This document shows, piece after piece, positions 26,259 to 36,761 of a DNA stretch of 64,000 bases; position 1 is the stretch's first letter; each line of letters opens with the position of its first letter. The position numbers and the translations under genes are program-made. Under the pieces are notes generated by a model. That model was given only the letters and a program-made list of their open reading frames with translations. It searched no databases and had not been told where the DNA came from. This DNA comes from Bacillota bacterium (lineage in GTDB: Bacteria; Bacillota; Clostridia; Clostridiales; Clostridiaceae), in the NCBI GenBank assembly GCA_021781745.1, contig JAJXWH010000007.1, positions 1 through 64,000 of the forward strand, read 5' to 3'.

Positions 26259-26292
26259 TCTTCATAATTTCTCCATAATTGAATAGTAAAAT
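26259..26292 (+). promoter_or_regulatory. Regulon promoter (small Met-rich exported protein)
   Basis: CTTCATAATT at 26260 and CTCCATAATT at 26271 (11 bp), with -10 TAAAAT at 26287-26292. Confidence 0.65.
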
Positions 26293-26331
26293 AAGCGTAT
26301 AAAGAGAAGACAATTAAAGGAGTGATATACA

Positions 26332-26520
26332 ATGAAAAAGAAGATTATTATTCTAGCATTGACAGGTATATTAACTGTAGGCGCTATATCATTTGCATAT
26401 GCGGCAGATAAAAATAATGCAGGTTCTAATAAATTTAATGGACAAATGATGAATGTACAAAATGGTGAGGTTAAATCATCATCTAATGATAGAGGAATGA
26501 TGAGCATGATAGGGAATTAA
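26332..26520 (+). CDS. Small exported Met-rich protein
   Basis: 62-residue precursor with a clear signal peptide (MKKKIIILALTGILTVGAIS) and a likely cleavage site after AYA. The mature part is about 37 residues, polar, with six or seven Met (QMMNVQNG, RGMMSMIGN). No family is recognised. AAGGAGTG precedes the ATG. It shares a promoter with the SHOCT protein 68 bases downstream. The Met content hints at copper binding, by analogy with other Met-rich envelope peptides. Confidence 0.7.
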   Translation: MKKKIIILALTGILTVGAISFAYAADKNNAGSNKFNGQMMNVQNGEVKSSSNDRGMMSMIGN

Positions 26521-26588
26521 TATAATCAAATTTAAGAGAAGTGAAACAAATGAAGAATAATAATATGAGAATGAAAGGATGATTAGAT

Positions 26589-26816
26589 ATGATGGGATAT
26601 GGATATAGTATGATGGGAGGATGGTCTGGAATGATGATTATACCTATAATTTTAACTGCAGCTGTTATGTATTTAATTTTCAATCAAGAGGAAAGTAATA
26701 AGCTAAAAGTTTGCAAGGTTGGAGATAACTCTTTAAATATATTAAATGAAAGATTTGCTCGCGGAGAAATAAGTGAAGATGAATATAATAGAATAAAAAG
26801 TACATTAAGATCATAA
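26589..26816 (+). CDS. SHOCT-domain small membrane protein
   Basis: 75-residue protein with a Met/Gly-rich start (MMGYGYSMMGG), one membrane helix (about 18-36) and a C-terminal SHOCT motif (LNILNERFARGEISEDEY). SHOCT is a short helical oligomerisation motif. AAAGGATG precedes the ATG. It is the second gene behind the 26.3-kb regulon promoter. A degraded SHOCT relative lies on the minus strand at 47587-47679. Confidence 0.8.
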   Translation: MMGYGYSMMGGWSGMMIIPIILTAAVMYLIFNQEESNKLKVCKVGDNSLNILNERFARGEISEDEYNRIKSTLRS

Positions 26817-26831
26817 ATAACAATAAATTGT

Positions 26832-26879
26832 AGTCATGTAAAAGGAGTATAGGTAATTCTTCTTTTACATGACTTTTTT
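26832..26879 (+). terminator. Terminator of the SHOCT operon
   Basis: AGTCATGTAAAAG (26832-26844) pairs with CTTTTACATGACT (26862-26874), then seven T. Confidence 0.92.
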
Positions 26880-26926
26880 ATTGACTTAAGAAAATAAATT
26901 AAATTTAAGTGTTAACATATAGGATT

Positions 26927-26960
26927 TCTACATAATAACTACATAAAAACTTGCTAATAT
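26927..26960 (+). promoter_or_regulatory. Regulon promoter of the complex I operon
   Basis: CTACATAATA at 26928 and CTACATAAAA at 26939 (11 bp), with -10 TAATAT at 26955-26960. It places the whole nuo operon in the shared regulon. Confidence 0.65.
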
Positions 26961-27064
26961 GTGAGCAGATATAAAATTATTAATAACTTCTAAATGATAT
27001 ACCTATAGCAAAAAAGTATAAAAATAATATTTTTGCTTATAGAGTTAAGGTGAAAGGAGATAAA

Positions 27065-27421
27065 ATGATACAAGATTATTTGATTATTGGAATTTTTCTT
27101 ATAGCTTCATTTATTTTTGGAATGATTGTTTTGCTAACAGCTTCTTTTGTAAGACCTAAGAAGCCAAGTAAGGAAAAATTATCTACTTATGAGTGTGGAG
27201 TTGAAACAAATGGACCAACCTGGATTAGATTTAAGGTTAGTTACTTTATGTACGGTTTAGTATTTCTACTCTTTGATGTAGAAACCGTATTTTTATTACC
27301 GTGGGCAGTGAAATTTAAATCATTAGGATTATTCGCACTTTTTGAGATGGTTATTTTTGTTGGTATTTTAATCATTGGTTTATGGTATGCGTGGAAAAAG
27401 GGGGCATTAGAGTGGAAGTGA
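27065..27421 (+). CDS. nuoA: Complex I subunit A (NuoA/NdhC)
   Basis: Membrane subunit of the proton-pumping quinone oxidoreductase, 118 residues, three helices. The conserved loop [11 protein letters not shown] and the second helix [16 protein letters not shown] are family signatures. AAAGGAGAT favours the ATG at 27065 over the GTG at 27050. It is the first gene of an 11-gene operon with very tight spacing, and its end overlaps nuoB. Confidence 0.95.
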   Translation: MIQDYLIIGIFLIASFIFGMIVLLTASFVRPKKPSKEKLSTYECGVETNGPTWIRFKVSYFMYGLVFLLFDVETVFLLPWAVKFKSLGLFALFEMVIFVGILIIGLWYAWKKGALEWK

Positions 27422-27921
27422 ATTTTAATCAAGATAAATATATTCAAGAACAAATAGAAAAAAACATTGTTTTAACAAAATTAGATGATGCATTAAATTT
27501 TTGCCGTGCTCATTCTTTTTGGCCTTTAACCTTTGGGTTGGCATGCTGTGCTATTGAAATGATGGCCGCTGGAGGTGCTCGTTATGATATTGCACGTTTT
27601 GGATATGAAGTTTTCCGTGCTTCACCAAGGCAAGCTGATTTAATGATAGTTGCAGGAACAGTTACTGAAAAAATGGCGCCTATAGTTAAAAAGATATATG
27701 ATCAAATGCCTGAACCTAAATGGGTAATTGCTATGGGAAGCTGCGCTACTAGTGGGGGACCTTTTGTAGACTCTTATAGTGTTGTACCTGGCGCAGATAC
27801 ATTTTTACCTGTAGATGTTTATATTCCAGGCTGTCCTCCACGTCCGGAAGCATTAATTCATGGTCTTCTAACATTAAAAGAAAAAATAATTCATCCGAAA
27901 GAGGCGGGAATAAATGAGTAA
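27412..27921 (+). CDS. nuoB: Complex I subunit B (NuoB), N2 cluster
   Basis: Peripheral-arm subunit that carries the terminal [4Fe-4S] cluster N2, which passes electrons to quinone. Its ligands are seen in [21 protein letters not shown] and [12 protein letters not shown] at 27412 with GGGGG seven bases upstream is chosen, giving 169 residues; GTG 27418, overlapping the nuoA stop, is an alternative. It overlaps nuoC by 8 bases. Confidence 0.95.
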   Translation: MEVNFNQDKYIQEQIEKNIVLTKLDDALNFCRAHSFWPLTFGLACCAIEMMAAGGARYDIARFGYEVFRASPRQADLMIVAGTVTEKMAPIVKKIYDQMPEPKWVIAMGSCATSGGPFVDSYSVVPGADTFLPVDVYIPGCPPRPEALIHGLLTLKEKIIHPKEAGINE

Positions 27922-28351
27922 GGCGTGTGAAAATCTGATTTTAGAATTAAAAGCAGAATATAAGAAAGGTATTGAAATTATAGAAAATACTCAAATTGCT
28001 ATTTATATAGAATTAGATATTTTTATGGAGGTTATAAAAAAAATAAAAGATTATGGTTTTAATTTTTTAGTTGATTTAACAGCTATTGAAGAGGATGTAT
28101 TAAGCTGCGTTTATCATTTTATGTCCTTAACTACTCACGAGCTGATTAGAATTAAGGTAAAACTTAATGAAAAGCTTGAAATTCAATCATTAACTGAATA
28201 TTGGCTTGTAGCAAATGTTCAGGAAAGAGAAGTTTATGATTTATTCGGGATCAATTTTATTGGACATCCGGATTTAAAAAGAATATTGTGTCCTGATGAT
28301 TTTGTAGGACATCCGTTACGAAAAGATTTTAAGGTTGAAAAGCGAAGGTAG
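27914..28351 (+). CDS. nuoC: Complex I subunit C (NuoC, 30 kDa)
   Basis: Peripheral structural subunit of 145 residues. The family signature is clear at the C-terminus: [22 protein letters not shown], followed by GHPLRKDF. It is shorter at the N-terminus than proteobacterial NuoC, and is a separate protein rather than a NuoCD fusion. Its ATG overlaps the end of nuoB. Confidence 0.94.
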   Translation: MSKACENLILELKAEYKKGIEIIENTQIAIYIELDIFMEVIKKIKDYGFNFLVDLTAIEEDVLSCVYHFMSLTTHELIRIKVKLNEKLEIQSLTEYWLVANVQEREVYDLFGINFIGHPDLKRILCPDDFVGHPLRKDFKVEKRR

Positions 28352-28366
28352 AAAGGAGAAAGTTTA

Positions 28367-29482
28367 ATGGCAGAACATAATAAAGATTTACATACAGAAG
28401 AAATGACTTTAAATTTTGGACCTCAGCATCCTAGTACTCATGGTGTATATAGAGCAATTTTTACTTTAGATGGAGAGCATATTGTTGATGTTGAAAATGT
28501 TATAGGTTACTTGCATAGGGGTATGGAGAAGTTAGCCGAATCTAGAACTTATACTCAATTTATACCTTATACGGATAGATTAGATTATTTATCAGGAATG
28601 TTAAACGAATTAGGATATGTTCAAACTATAGAGAAGCTTGCTGGGATTGAAGTTCCAGAAAGAGCAGAATATCTTCGTATAATAATGGCTGAATTGCAGA
28701 GAATAGCAAGTCATCAAGTCTTTTTAGGAAGTATGGCTCTTGATTTAAATGGACATACCCCGTGGATGTATTTCTTTAGAGATAGAGAAAAAGTTTTAGA
28801 TCTATTCGAGATGGTTTGTGGGTCTAGAATGACAACAAATTATATGCGTATCGGTGGAGTAAGCTACGATTTACCCGAAGAGTTTATTCCAAGCCTAAGA
28901 AAGTTTTTTGATGATATGGATAAGAGTTTTGTAGAATATGAGCGCATCATTACTGGTAATGAAATTTTTGAAGCTAGAACCAAAGGTGTTGGAGTAATTA
29001 GTGGAGAAAAAGCTTTAGACTACGGTTTAACGGGTCCAAACCTCAGGGCTTCTGGAATTGATTTGGATTTAAGGCGTGACATACATTACGGCATTTATGA
29101 TCGTTTTAATTTTAAAGTAATTGTCGGAAAAGATGGTGACTGCTACGAAAGATGGATAATGCGTATTGGAGAAATGGAAGAAAGTATAAAAATAATTAAA
29201 CAGTCGCTAGAACAAATTGAAGACGGACCAGTTTTAGCTAAAGTTCCAAGGCTTATAAAACCGCCCAAAGGAGATATTTATCATCAAATTGAAGGTTCTA
29301 AAGGCGCTTTAGGTTATTATCTAGTAAGCGATGGATCGGACAAACCTTGCAGAATTCACATTCATGGGCCATCTTTTATTAATATAGGTGCCTTTCCTGA
29401 AATGGCTAAGGGAAGTACTATTCAGGATGCAGTTGCAACGCTTGCATCACTTGATCCTATACTAGGCGAGATTGACCGATAA
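28367..29482 (+). CDS. nuoD: Complex I subunit D (NuoD, 49 kDa)
   Basis: Quinone-site subunit related to the large subunit of NiFe hydrogenases, 371 residues. Visible signatures include [14 protein letters not shown] (residues ~13-27), [11 protein letters not shown] and the C-terminal [22 protein letters not shown] and [13 protein letters not shown]. It lacks the hydrogenase Cys pairs, as expected. AAAGGAG precedes the ATG. Confidence 0.96.
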   Translation: MAEHNKDLHTEEMTLNFGPQHPSTHGVYRAIFTLDGEHIVDVENVIGYLHRGMEKLAESRTYTQFIPYTDRLDYLSGMLNELGYVQTIEKLAGIEVPERAEYLRIIMAELQRIASHQVFLGSMALDLNGHTPWMYFFRDREKVLDLFEMVCGSRMTTNYMRIGGVSYDLPEEFIPSLRKFFDDMDKSFVEYERIITGNEIFEARTKGVGVISGEKALDYGLTGPNLRASGIDLDLRRDIHYGIYDRFNFKVIVGKDGDCYERWIMRIGEMEESIKIIKQSLEQIEDGPVLAKVPRLIKPPKGDIYHQIEGSKGALGYYLVSDGSDKPCRIHIHGPSFINIGAFPEMAKGSTIQDAVATLASLDPILGEIDR

Positions 29483-29496
29483 CTTAGGAGGTAGTA

Positions 29497-30531
29497 ATGG
29501 AGAATATATTTTTAAATATATCTAATTGGGTTAAAGGCTTAACTTTAGCATTAGGAATACCAAATGCTTTGGTAAGCATTATTATGAGTTTAGTATATTT
29601 TATTGGGATTATAGCTTTTGTTTTATTAAATGCTATGTTTTTGATTTATTTAGAAAGAAAATTTTGTGGCTATCTGCAACAACGTCCTGGACCTAATAGA
29701 TTTGGCCCACAAGGTATATTTCAAAGTGTAGCTGACGTTGTTAAGCTTCTAGGTAAGGAAGATATTATTCCAGAAAAAACAGATAAATTAGTTTTTGTAA
29801 TGGCATCATTGTTAGTTATGGTTCCTGCTTTACTAATATATGCTGTGTTACCTTTTGGAAAAAATATGGTTGCTGTAAATTTAAATTTGGGATTGCTTTA
29901 TTTTTTAGCTATATCTGGAGTTTCTTCAATACCTATATTAATGGCAGGGTGGGGATCTAATAATAAGTACTCCCTTTTAGGTGGAATGAGAGTAGTTGCG
30001 CAAATGATAAGTTATGAGATACCTATGATTTTTTCCCTTCTTGGAGTAGTTATGATAAGTGGTTCTTTAAATTTAACAGAAATTATTACAGCGCAAAATA
30101 AGATTTGGTTCATTTTTTTGCAACCTGTTGCATTTATTATTTATCTCATTGCTGCAACAGCAGAGTTAAATAGAGCTCCTTTTGACTTAGCTGAAGGAGA
30201 GCAGGAAATAGTAGCTGGTCCCTTTACAGAATATAGCGGAATGAGATATGCGCTTTTTTATCTTGCTGAGTATACTAATATGTTTGCTGTTTCAGCCCTA
30301 ACAGCTACTTTATTTTTGGGCGGAGCTAGTGGACCAATATTACCTTCTTGGATTTGGTTTATCTTAAAAACTTACGTAATAGTGTTACTGCTTATGTTAG
30401 TTCGTTGGACTTTCCCTAGATTTAGGTTAGATCATATGATGTCTTTAAATTGGAAATATCTTATTCCTATTTCTTTAATTAACATTCTATTCACAGGAAT
30501 AGGTATTAAAATATTTCAGTTAATTAGTTAA
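29497..30531 (+). CDS. nuoH: Complex I subunit H (NuoH)
   Basis: Membrane subunit of 344 residues and about eight helices that forms the quinone chamber with B and D. Signatures: [20 protein letters not shown] (residue ~52), [19 protein letters not shown], and [22 protein letters not shown] precedes the ATG. It follows nuoD directly; there is no nuoE, nuoF or nuoG between them. Confidence 0.96.
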   Translation: MENIFLNISNWVKGLTLALGIPNALVSIIMSLVYFIGIIAFVLLNAMFLIYLERKFCGYLQQRPGPNRFGPQGIFQSVADVVKLLGKEDIIPEKTDKLVFVMASLLVMVPALLIYAVLPFGKNMVAVNLNLGLLYFLAISGVSSIPILMAGWGSNNKYSLLGGMRVVAQMISYEIPMIFSLLGVVMISGSLNLTEIITAQNKIWFIFLQPVAFIIYLIAATAELNRAPFDLAEGEQEIVAGPFTEYSGMRYALFYLAEYTNMFAVSALTATLFLGGASGPILPSWIWFILKTYVIVLLLMLVRWTFPRFRLDHMMSLNWKYLIPISLINILFTGIGIKIFQLIS

Positions 30532-30543
30532 GAGGTGAATTAA

Positions 30544-30930
30544 ATGTTTGGTAAAGGATTAATTAATGGTCTTAGGGTAACGCTTGGACATTTATTTGAA
30601 AAAAATATTACTCAGCAGTATCCAGAAGAACATCCAAAGCTTCCTGTGCGTTCTCGTTGTTCTTTTAAACTGGATTCAGAAAAATGTATTTCATGTAATA
30701 TTTGTGCTTTGAGTTGCCCCAATAGAGTTATTAATGTTGAAAGTTATAAAGATGAAAATAAGAAAAAGCATTTAAGTAACTATGAGATGGAATTAGAATA
30801 TTGTCTTTTTTGTGGTCTCTGCGTTGAAAGCTGCCCAAGTAAGGCTTTGCAGGTTACTTCAGATTTTGAATTAAGTGCTTATAGTAGGGCAGAAACTAAA
30901 TTAACTCTATTTAATAGTAAGGAGGAATAG
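30544..30930 (+). CDS. nuoI: Complex I subunit I (NuoI), 2x[4Fe-4S]
   Basis: Ferredoxin-like subunit of 128 residues with two classic cluster motifs, CISCNICALSCP and CLFCGLCVESCP, ligands of N6a and N6b. With no NADH module encoded nearby, this subunit is the most likely electron entry point (inference). AGAGGTG precedes the ATG. Confidence 0.95.
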   Translation: MFGKGLINGLRVTLGHLFEKNITQQYPEEHPKLPVRSRCSFKLDSEKCISCNICALSCPNRVINVESYKDENKKKHLSNYEMELEYCLFCGLCVESCPSKALQVTSDFELSAYSRAETKLTLFNSKEE

Positions 30931-30932
30931 AA

Positions 30933-31424
30933 GTGATACCAGCTTTTGTTTTTTGGCCTATAGCGTTATTAATTATAGCTTTTGCTATAGGTGTCGTTCA
31001 TTCTAAAAATATTATCCATAGTGCTTTATCAATGATTTTAACCTTTATAGGTATAGCAGTAGTTTTCATCTTACTTGAAGCTGATTTTCTAGCATTAGCT
31101 CAGATTTTAATTTATGCTGGAGCTATTTCAATCTTAATTGTGTTTGCAATAATGCTTACTCGCAAAAGTGATATGAAAAACAGTAATCCATTTAATAAAC
31201 TAAGATGGACAGGTTTGGCATTTTGTTTAGGATTCTTTGGGATTATTACACGTTTAATTTTACGTAGTAACTTTACTTATAAGAATTTAAATATAGAAAA
31301 TACCATTAGTGCTATTGCAGATGGATTCTTTGGAAATTATATGATTCCCTTTGAAGTTTCTGCATTACTTTTATTAATAGCATTAGTAGGAGCTATTATT
31401 TTAGCTAAAGGAGTGAAAAATTAA
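30933..31424 (+). CDS. nuoJ: Complex I subunit J (NuoJ)
   Basis: Membrane subunit of 163 residues with five helices, including the conserved segment EADFLALAQILIYAGAISIL, whose pi-bulge helix is central to coupling. The GTG at 30933 lies behind AAGGAGG, two bases after the nuoI stop codon. Confidence 0.93.
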   Translation: MIPAFVFWPIALLIIAFAIGVVHSKNIIHSALSMILTFIGIAVVFILLEADFLALAQILIYAGAISILIVFAIMLTRKSDMKNSNPFNKLRWTGLAFCLGFFGIITRLILRSNFTYKNLNIENTISAIADGFFGNYMIPFEVSALLLLIALVGAIILAKGVKN

Positions 31425-31733
31425 ATGGTTGGTTTAGAAGGTTATTTAATACTCGCAGCAGCCTTGTTTTGTATTGGTCTTTACGGAGCTATCGCTAAAA
31501 GAAATGTTATCAGTGTATTAATGTCAGTAGAACTTATGATGAATGCAGTCAATATTAATTTAGTAGCTTTTAATAGATTTTTAGCACCAGAAAAGGTTAA
31601 AGGACACCTTTTTGCTATATTTGTTATTGTTGTTGCAGCAGCTGAAATTGCTGTAGGTCTAGCTATTATTTTAAATATTTACCGCAGTCATACTACATCT
31701 AATGTAGAAGACTTCAATATTTTGAAATGGTAG
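31425..31733 (+). CDS. nuoK: Complex I subunit K (NuoK)
   Basis: Three-helix antiporter-like small subunit, 102 residues. Conserved Glu residues lie in helix 2 ([19 protein letters not shown]) and helix 3 ([13 protein letters not shown]). Its ATG directly follows the nuoJ stop. Confidence 0.95.
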   Translation: MVGLEGYLILAAALFCIGLYGAIAKRNVISVLMSVELMMNAVNINLVAFNRFLAPEKVKGHLFAIFVIVVAAAEIAVGLAIILNIYRSHTTSNVEDFNILKW

Positions 31734-31741
31734 GTGTTATG

Positions 31742-33595
31742 ATGAGATTTATAGATTTAGCGTGGATAATTCCCATATTTCCTGCAATTGCATTTTTAAT
31801 TATTGGGTTTATTACAAAAAAATCTAAAGGTATTAGTTCAGCAATTGCAATGGGCGGAATGGTTCTTTCTTTTATATTTTCTTTAGGTGTTTTTTATGAA
31901 GTTGTTACTTCAAAGGTTAGTATTAATCAGCCTATTGAATATGCTGTTTCCTGGCTATCAGTTCCAATTAAGATTGAAGCTGGAGTGTTAATTGATCCAC
32001 TTACAGCAATTATGCTTTTGATTGTAACTTTTATAGGTTTGTTGGTTGAAATTTATTCTTTAGGATATATGAAAGGAGAACAAGGTTTTTCTAGATTTTT
32101 TGCAAATTTATCTTTGTTTAGCAGCTCAATGCTCGGACTCGTAATTTCTAATAACTATTTTCAAATGTTCTTTTTCTGGGAACTCGTTGGGTTATGTTCT
32201 TATCTCTTAATTGGTTTTTACTATGATAGGCCTTCAGCTGTCAAAGCTAATAAGAAAGCATTTGTAGCCAACAGAGTTGGAGATTTTGGATTTTTAGTCG
32301 GAATGCTTTGCCTTTTCATGGCTTTTGGAACTTTTAACTTTAGAGAACTTGCTGCTAATATTCCGACTTATCAGGATGTTGTGTATTTAACTATCATAGC
32401 ATTATTGATTTTTGCAGGTCCAGTAGCAAAGTCAGCTCAATTTCCACTTCATGTTTGGCTTCCAGATGCTATGGAAGGACCAACACCAGTAAGTGCTTTA
32501 ATTCATGCTGCTACCATGGTTGCAGCAGGTGTATATCTTTTAGCACGTGGTTATATATTATTTTCTTCATTACATGAAGTAAGCTTAGTAATTGCTTACA
32601 TTGGAGGAATAACTGCGTTTATGGCAGGAACCATTGCTTTAGTACAAAGAGATTTAAAAAGAATATTGGCTTTTTCAACTATGAGTCAGTTAGGCTACAT
32701 GGTTATGGCAATGGGAGTAGGTGGATTTACTTCTGGAGTATTTCATCTTACAAGTCATGCATTCTTTAAAGCTTTACTATTTTTAGGTGCTGGCAGCATT
32801 ATTCATGCTATTGGCGTACAGGATATTTTTAAAATGGGCGGCTTAATTAAAAAGATGAAGCTTGTAAGTTTAACTTTTATAATTGCTTCTTTATCATTAG
32901 CTGGAATTCCACCTCTATCAGGTTTTTTTAGTAAAGATGAAATTTTAACTGTAACGTATGAACATGGATACACATTCTTATATTACTTAGGTTTAATTAC
33001 AGCGTTTTTAACAGCATTTTATATGGCTCGTTTAGTTTTTATAGTTTTCTTCGGAGAGGAAAGAGAAAAACATTCTATCCATAAAACTCCTTGGTGTATG
33101 ACTGTACCATTAATTATATTATCAGTTTTTTCAGTGTTTTATGGTTTTATAAATGAAACATTTGCTTCATATATATACTTTCAAACATCGCAAATTCCTG
33201 AAGCAAATTTAATGGTTATGGGCGAATCAGTAGCAGCGGCATCTGGAGGAATAATACTCGGATGGCTTATCTATGGTAAAAAAGTCATATCAAGTGAAGC
33301 TCTAAGTATGCAGTTTAGGCCAATACATCAATTTCTTTTTAATCAGTATTATTTAAATGAACTTTATCACTGGGTATATGAAAAAGTAATTTTAAATATT
33401 TCTTATCTTTTTAATTGGTGTGACCGTAAGATAGTTGACGGAATTTTTGATAATACTACTTCTTTGATAAGCAGAATGGGAGCTAAACTTAGACTTATTC
33501 ATTCAGGACGGGTACAAAACTATGCATTGATTTTTTTCATTGCAATTGCTTTAATAATTCTTTGGCTCACAGCACCGATTTTAGGAGGGATATAG
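31742..33595 (+). CDS. nuoL: Complex I subunit L (NuoL)
   Basis: Large Mrp-antiporter-like proton-pumping subunit, 617 residues, about 16 helices plus the long lateral helix at the C-terminus. Signatures: FFFWELVGLCSYLLIGFY (essential Glu), FPLHVWLPDAMEGPTPVSAL and STMSQLGYMVMAMG. The double ATG at 31739/31742 follows AGGTG; the second has better spacing. It starts 8 bases after nuoK. Confidence 0.94.
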   Translation: MRFIDLAWIIPIFPAIAFLIIGFITKKSKGISSAIAMGGMVLSFIFSLGVFYEVVTSKVSINQPIEYAVSWLSVPIKIEAGVLIDPLTAIMLLIVTFIGLLVEIYSLGYMKGEQGFSRFFANLSLFSSSMLGLVISNNYFQMFFFWELVGLCSYLLIGFYYDRPSAVKANKKAFVANRVGDFGFLVGMLCLFMAFGTFNFRELAANIPTYQDVVYLTIIALLIFAGPVAKSAQFPLHVWLPDAMEGPTPVSALIHAATMVAAGVYLLARGYILFSSLHEVSLVIAYIGGITAFMAGTIALVQRDLKRILAFSTMSQLGYMVMAMGVGGFTSGVFHLTSHAFFKALLFLGAGSIIHAIGVQDIFKMGGLIKKMKLVSLTFIIASLSLAGIPPLSGFFSKDEILTVTYEHGYTFLYYLGLITAFLTAFYMARLVFIVFFGEEREKHSIHKTPWCMTVPLIILSVFSVFYGFINETFASYIYFQTSQIPEANLMVMGESVAAASGGIILGWLIYGKKVISSEALSMQFRPIHQFLFNQYYLNELYHWVYEKVILNISYLFNWCDRKIVDGIFDNTTSLISRMGAKLRLIHSGRVQNYALIFFIAIALIILWLTAPILGGI

Positions 33596-35119
33596 ATGCA
33601 ATTTCCGATATTAACGTCAATATTATTAGCGCCCATTTTGGGTATTATTATAATACTTCTATTTCCAGCAACTAAGGAAAAGGAAATAAAAGTTACAGCA
33701 GCAATTGTTACGTTTATTTCATTGTTACTTTCAATTATAGCGTTTGTAACTTACAACAAGTCAATAGGTGGACTTCAATTTCAAGAAACCTATTCTTGGA
33801 TACCTGCCTTAGGAATTAATTATTCTGTAGGAGCGGATGGTTTAAGCATACCCTTAGTATTACTCACTGCTATTGTTATTTTTGCAGGTGTTTTTTCATC
33901 ATGGAAAATGGAAAAAAGAATCAAAGAATTTTTCATATTTCTACTTCTATTAGTTGCAGGTGTTTTTGGAGTATTTATTTCAAGAGATTTATTTTTCTTT
34001 TACTTATTCTTTGAAATAGCTGTTATTCCAATGTATATACTAATTGGAGTTTGGGGAAGTACAAGAAAAAATTATGCTGCAATGAAGTTAACTCTTTACT
34101 TATTAGTAGGTAGTGCATTTATTCTAATTGGAATTATTGCAACCTTTGTATATGCAAGTAATTTAGGAATAAGAAGCTTTGATATACAAACTCTTAGTAC
34201 GATTGAATATAGCGAGAGCTTTCAAAAGTTTGCTTTTTTCTTAATGCTAATAGGTTTTGGTATATTAGTGCCTATGTGGCCTTTTCATACATGGTCTCCA
34301 GATGGACACGTGGCTGCACCAACAGCTGTAAGTATGCTTCACGCTGGAGTTTTAATGAAGCTTGGTGGTTATGGAATTATCCGTGCCGGAGTATTTCTGT
34401 TTCCAGAAGGCGCAAAATATTGGGTTCCTTTAATTGCAGTGCTATCAATAGCTAATATAGTATATGGAGCTATGGTTGCTATGGCTCAAAAGGATTTAAA
34501 ATTTGTAATTGGTTATTCTAGTGTAAGTCATATGGGTTATGTTTTACTTGGAATTGCTTCATTAAACTTTGAAGGAATAGATGGAGCTGTAGCTCAGATG
34601 TTTGCTCATGGTATTATGACTGCATTATTCTTTACGCTAATAGGAAATATATATCATCAGGCTCATACAAGAGAAATTTCAAAGTTTGGCGGCTTAATAC
34701 ATCAAATGCCAAGAGTAGCCATTGGTTTCATAATTGCTGGTTTTGCATCATTGGGGCTTCCAGGGCTAAACAATTTTGTTGCTGAATTTCTAATATTTTT
34801 AGGATCTCATGATGAGCCAAGAAAATTGTTTTCAATAATACCTTTTAAAGCTATTTCAATAATGGCTATTCTAGGAATTGTTATTACTGCCGCTTATATA
34901 TTGAAGGTAGTTCAAAGCACCTTCCTTGGCCCAAGGAAAAAGGAATGGGATCATTTAGAAGATGCAAAAGGGGTGGACATGATACCTATAGTGATGCTTT
35001 CGAGTGTATTAATATTTTTTGGTTTATTCCCATCACCGCTAATAGATCTTATTCACAGTGGAGCAATGTCACTTATGGGTAAGATATCAGACATAGGAAT
35101 GATTATGGGAGGATTTTAA
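33596..35119 (+). CDS. nuoM: Complex I subunit M (NuoM)
   Basis: Antiporter-like proton-pumping subunit, 507 residues, about 14 helices. Signatures: [18 protein letters not shown] (conserved Glu), [20 protein letters not shown] and [12 protein letters not shown]. Its ATG directly follows the nuoL stop; GGAGGG lies in the nuoL 3' end. Confidence 0.95.
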   Translation: MQFPILTSILLAPILGIIIILLFPATKEKEIKVTAAIVTFISLLLSIIAFVTYNKSIGGLQFQETYSWIPALGINYSVGADGLSIPLVLLTAIVIFAGVFSSWKMEKRIKEFFIFLLLLVAGVFGVFISRDLFFFYLFFEIAVIPMYILIGVWGSTRKNYAAMKLTLYLLVGSAFILIGIIATFVYASNLGIRSFDIQTLSTIEYSESFQKFAFFLMLIGFGILVPMWPFHTWSPDGHVAAPTAVSMLHAGVLMKLGGYGIIRAGVFLFPEGAKYWVPLIAVLSIANIVYGAMVAMAQKDLKFVIGYSSVSHMGYVLLGIASLNFEGIDGAVAQMFAHGIMTALFFTLIGNIYHQAHTREISKFGGLIHQMPRVAIGFIIAGFASLGLPGLNNFVAEFLIFLGSHDEPRKLFSIIPFKAISIMAILGIVITAAYILKVVQSTFLGPRKKEWDHLEDAKGVDMIPIVMLSSVLIFFGLFPSPLIDLIHSGAMSLMGKISDIGMIMGGF

Positions 35120-35121
35120 TT

Positions 35122-36525
35122 ATGGGTTATATAGTTGAACTTTTAACTGCAGCTTTATGTCTTATACTTTTGATTGCAAGTTTATCGTCGCCAAAATATA
35201 AAGAAAAGCTGGGTTTGTTTACAGGTATATGTCTTTTAATGATTTTAGTAATTTCTTTGTTTAATGGAGGTCAGACACAAACTTTACTTAATGGAGCTTA
35301 TATTAATGATTCCTTTAGCACTTTTTTTAAGCAGTTATTTTTAATAGCTGCAATTTTAACAGTATTAATTTCTAAAGATCATTTAGTTTCTAAACAAGGA
35401 GAGTTTTACGCTTTAATTGTCTCAGCGCTTTTAGGGATGATGGTTATGGTATCATCAGGAGAACTTATTACCATATACGTAGGATTAGAGTTAATGACCA
35501 TATCTTTTTGTGTTCTAATTGCTTATAAGGGTGATGCAAAGTCAAAAGAAGCAAGTTTAAAGTACATTATTTTAGGTGCAATGTCATCAGCAATTTTCTT
35601 ATATGGATTAAGTTTAATATATGGGATAACACAAACTACAGTTATCAAAGAAATAGCGGAAGTATTAGGAACAGGAAGCATTGCACCATTAGAAATACTA
35701 GGCATGATATTTTTAATTGCAGGTTTTGCTTTTAAAATTGCTATTGTTCCTTTTCATATGTGGGCTCCGGATATTTACGAAGGAGCACCTACTTCAATTA
35801 CTGTATTTTTAGCAGTAGCATCTAAAACAGCAGGTTTAGCGGTTTTACTAAGATTATTCATGACAGGTATGCCATCTATTTCAGCCTACTGGATTGAACT
35901 AATTGTTGTTTTATCTGTTATAACCTTAGTACTCGGAAATTTTGTAGCTATTCCTCAGACTAATATTAAAAGATTGCTTGCTTACTCAAGCATTTCCCAA
36001 GCAGGGTATTTCTTACTGGGGATTATTGCAAACTCAAGCCTTGGTGTAGCATCAATTTTACTTTATAGTTTCTTTTATCTATTTGCTAATATGGGAGCTT
36101 TTGGTGTTGTAATTGCAGTTTCAAAAGCAACAGGCAGCGATGAAATCAAAGATTATGCTTATTTAGCTAAAAGATCACCATTTTTAGCAGCTGTTATGCT
36201 TATATCTTTACTTTCTTTAGCAGGAATTCCGCCGCTAGCTGGATTCATTGGTAAGTTCTACTTGTTCTTATCTATAATAGAAAAGGGACAACTATTGTTG
36301 GCATTTTTAAGTATTGGTATGAGTGTTGTATCAGTATACTATTATCTTAAAGTTGTTAAGGTCATGTATTTTGGAGAAAGTGCTGAAAAACTTGAATCAA
36401 TTCCAGTTTCTATAGGTACCAAATTATCATTAACTATATCAATGATAGCGCTTGTTGTTCTGGGAATTTATCCTACTCAAGTAATAAATGTGGTTTTAGA
36501 AATTTCTAAAGTATTTTTGATGTAA
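35122..36525 (+). CDS. nuoN: Complex I subunit N (NuoN)
   Basis: Third antiporter-like subunit, 467 residues. Signatures: [40 protein letters not shown] and [15 protein letters not shown]. It is the last gene of the operon, so subunits A, B, C, D, H, I, J, K, L, M and N are all present and E, F and G are absent. Confidence 0.95.
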   Translation: MGYIVELLTAALCLILLIASLSSPKYKEKLGLFTGICLLMILVISLFNGGQTQTLLNGAYINDSFSTFFKQLFLIAAILTVLISKDHLVSKQGEFYALIVSALLGMMVMVSSGELITIYVGLELMTISFCVLIAYKGDAKSKEASLKYIILGAMSSAIFLYGLSLIYGITQTTVIKEIAEVLGTGSIAPLEILGMIFLIAGFAFKIAIVPFHMWAPDIYEGAPTSITVFLAVASKTAGLAVLLRLFMTGMPSISAYWIELIVVLSVITLVLGNFVAIPQTNIKRLLAYSSISQAGYFLLGIIANSSLGVASILLYSFFYLFANMGAFGVVIAVSKATGSDEIKDYAYLAKRSPFLAAVMLISLLSLAGIPPLAGFIGKFYLFLSIIEKGQLLLAFLSIGMSVVSVYYYLKVVKVMYFGESAEKLESIPVSIGTKLSLTISMIALVVLGIYPTQVINVVLEISKVFLM

Positions 36526-36625
36526 TACAGTATAAAATGGGTACTTTGTTTAGAGATAATTTCGTATATTTGCTAAAAAGAAATATTGCTGTGGCATTCT
36601 CTATAGAAGTGTCTCATGACTACAA

Positions 36626-36655
36626 ACCCTTGTGTTCAAAACACAGGGGTCTTAT
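36626..36655 (+). terminator. Terminator after the nuo operon
   Basis: ACCCTTGTGTT (36626-36636) pairs with AACACAGGGGT (36640-36650, one G-U), followed by CTTATT. The T run is weak, so read-through into the two-component genes is possible. Confidence 0.65.
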
Positions 36656-36675
36656 TAAATCTTGATTGTTTATTA

Positions 36676-36709
36676 TCTACATATAAACTTCATAAGTTTA
36701 TGTTAAAAT
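36676..36709 (+). promoter_or_regulatory. Regulon promoter of the two-component operon
   Basis: CTACATATAA at 36677 and CTTCATAAGT at 36688 (11 bp), with -10 TAAAAT at 36704-36709. The regulator's own gene carries the box, which suggests autoregulation and links this regulator to the other sites. Confidence 0.7.
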
Positions 36710-36761
36710 GTTAAATATACGAAAGTATAATAAAATATGAAAAGTTTAAGAGGTTAATATT

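Noticed and set aside
28351-29497. Hidden nuoE, nuoF or nuoG in the operon
   Set aside because: Gene spacing is tight and no NADH/FMN or [2Fe-2S] thioredoxin-like frame exists anywhere between nuoA and nuoN.
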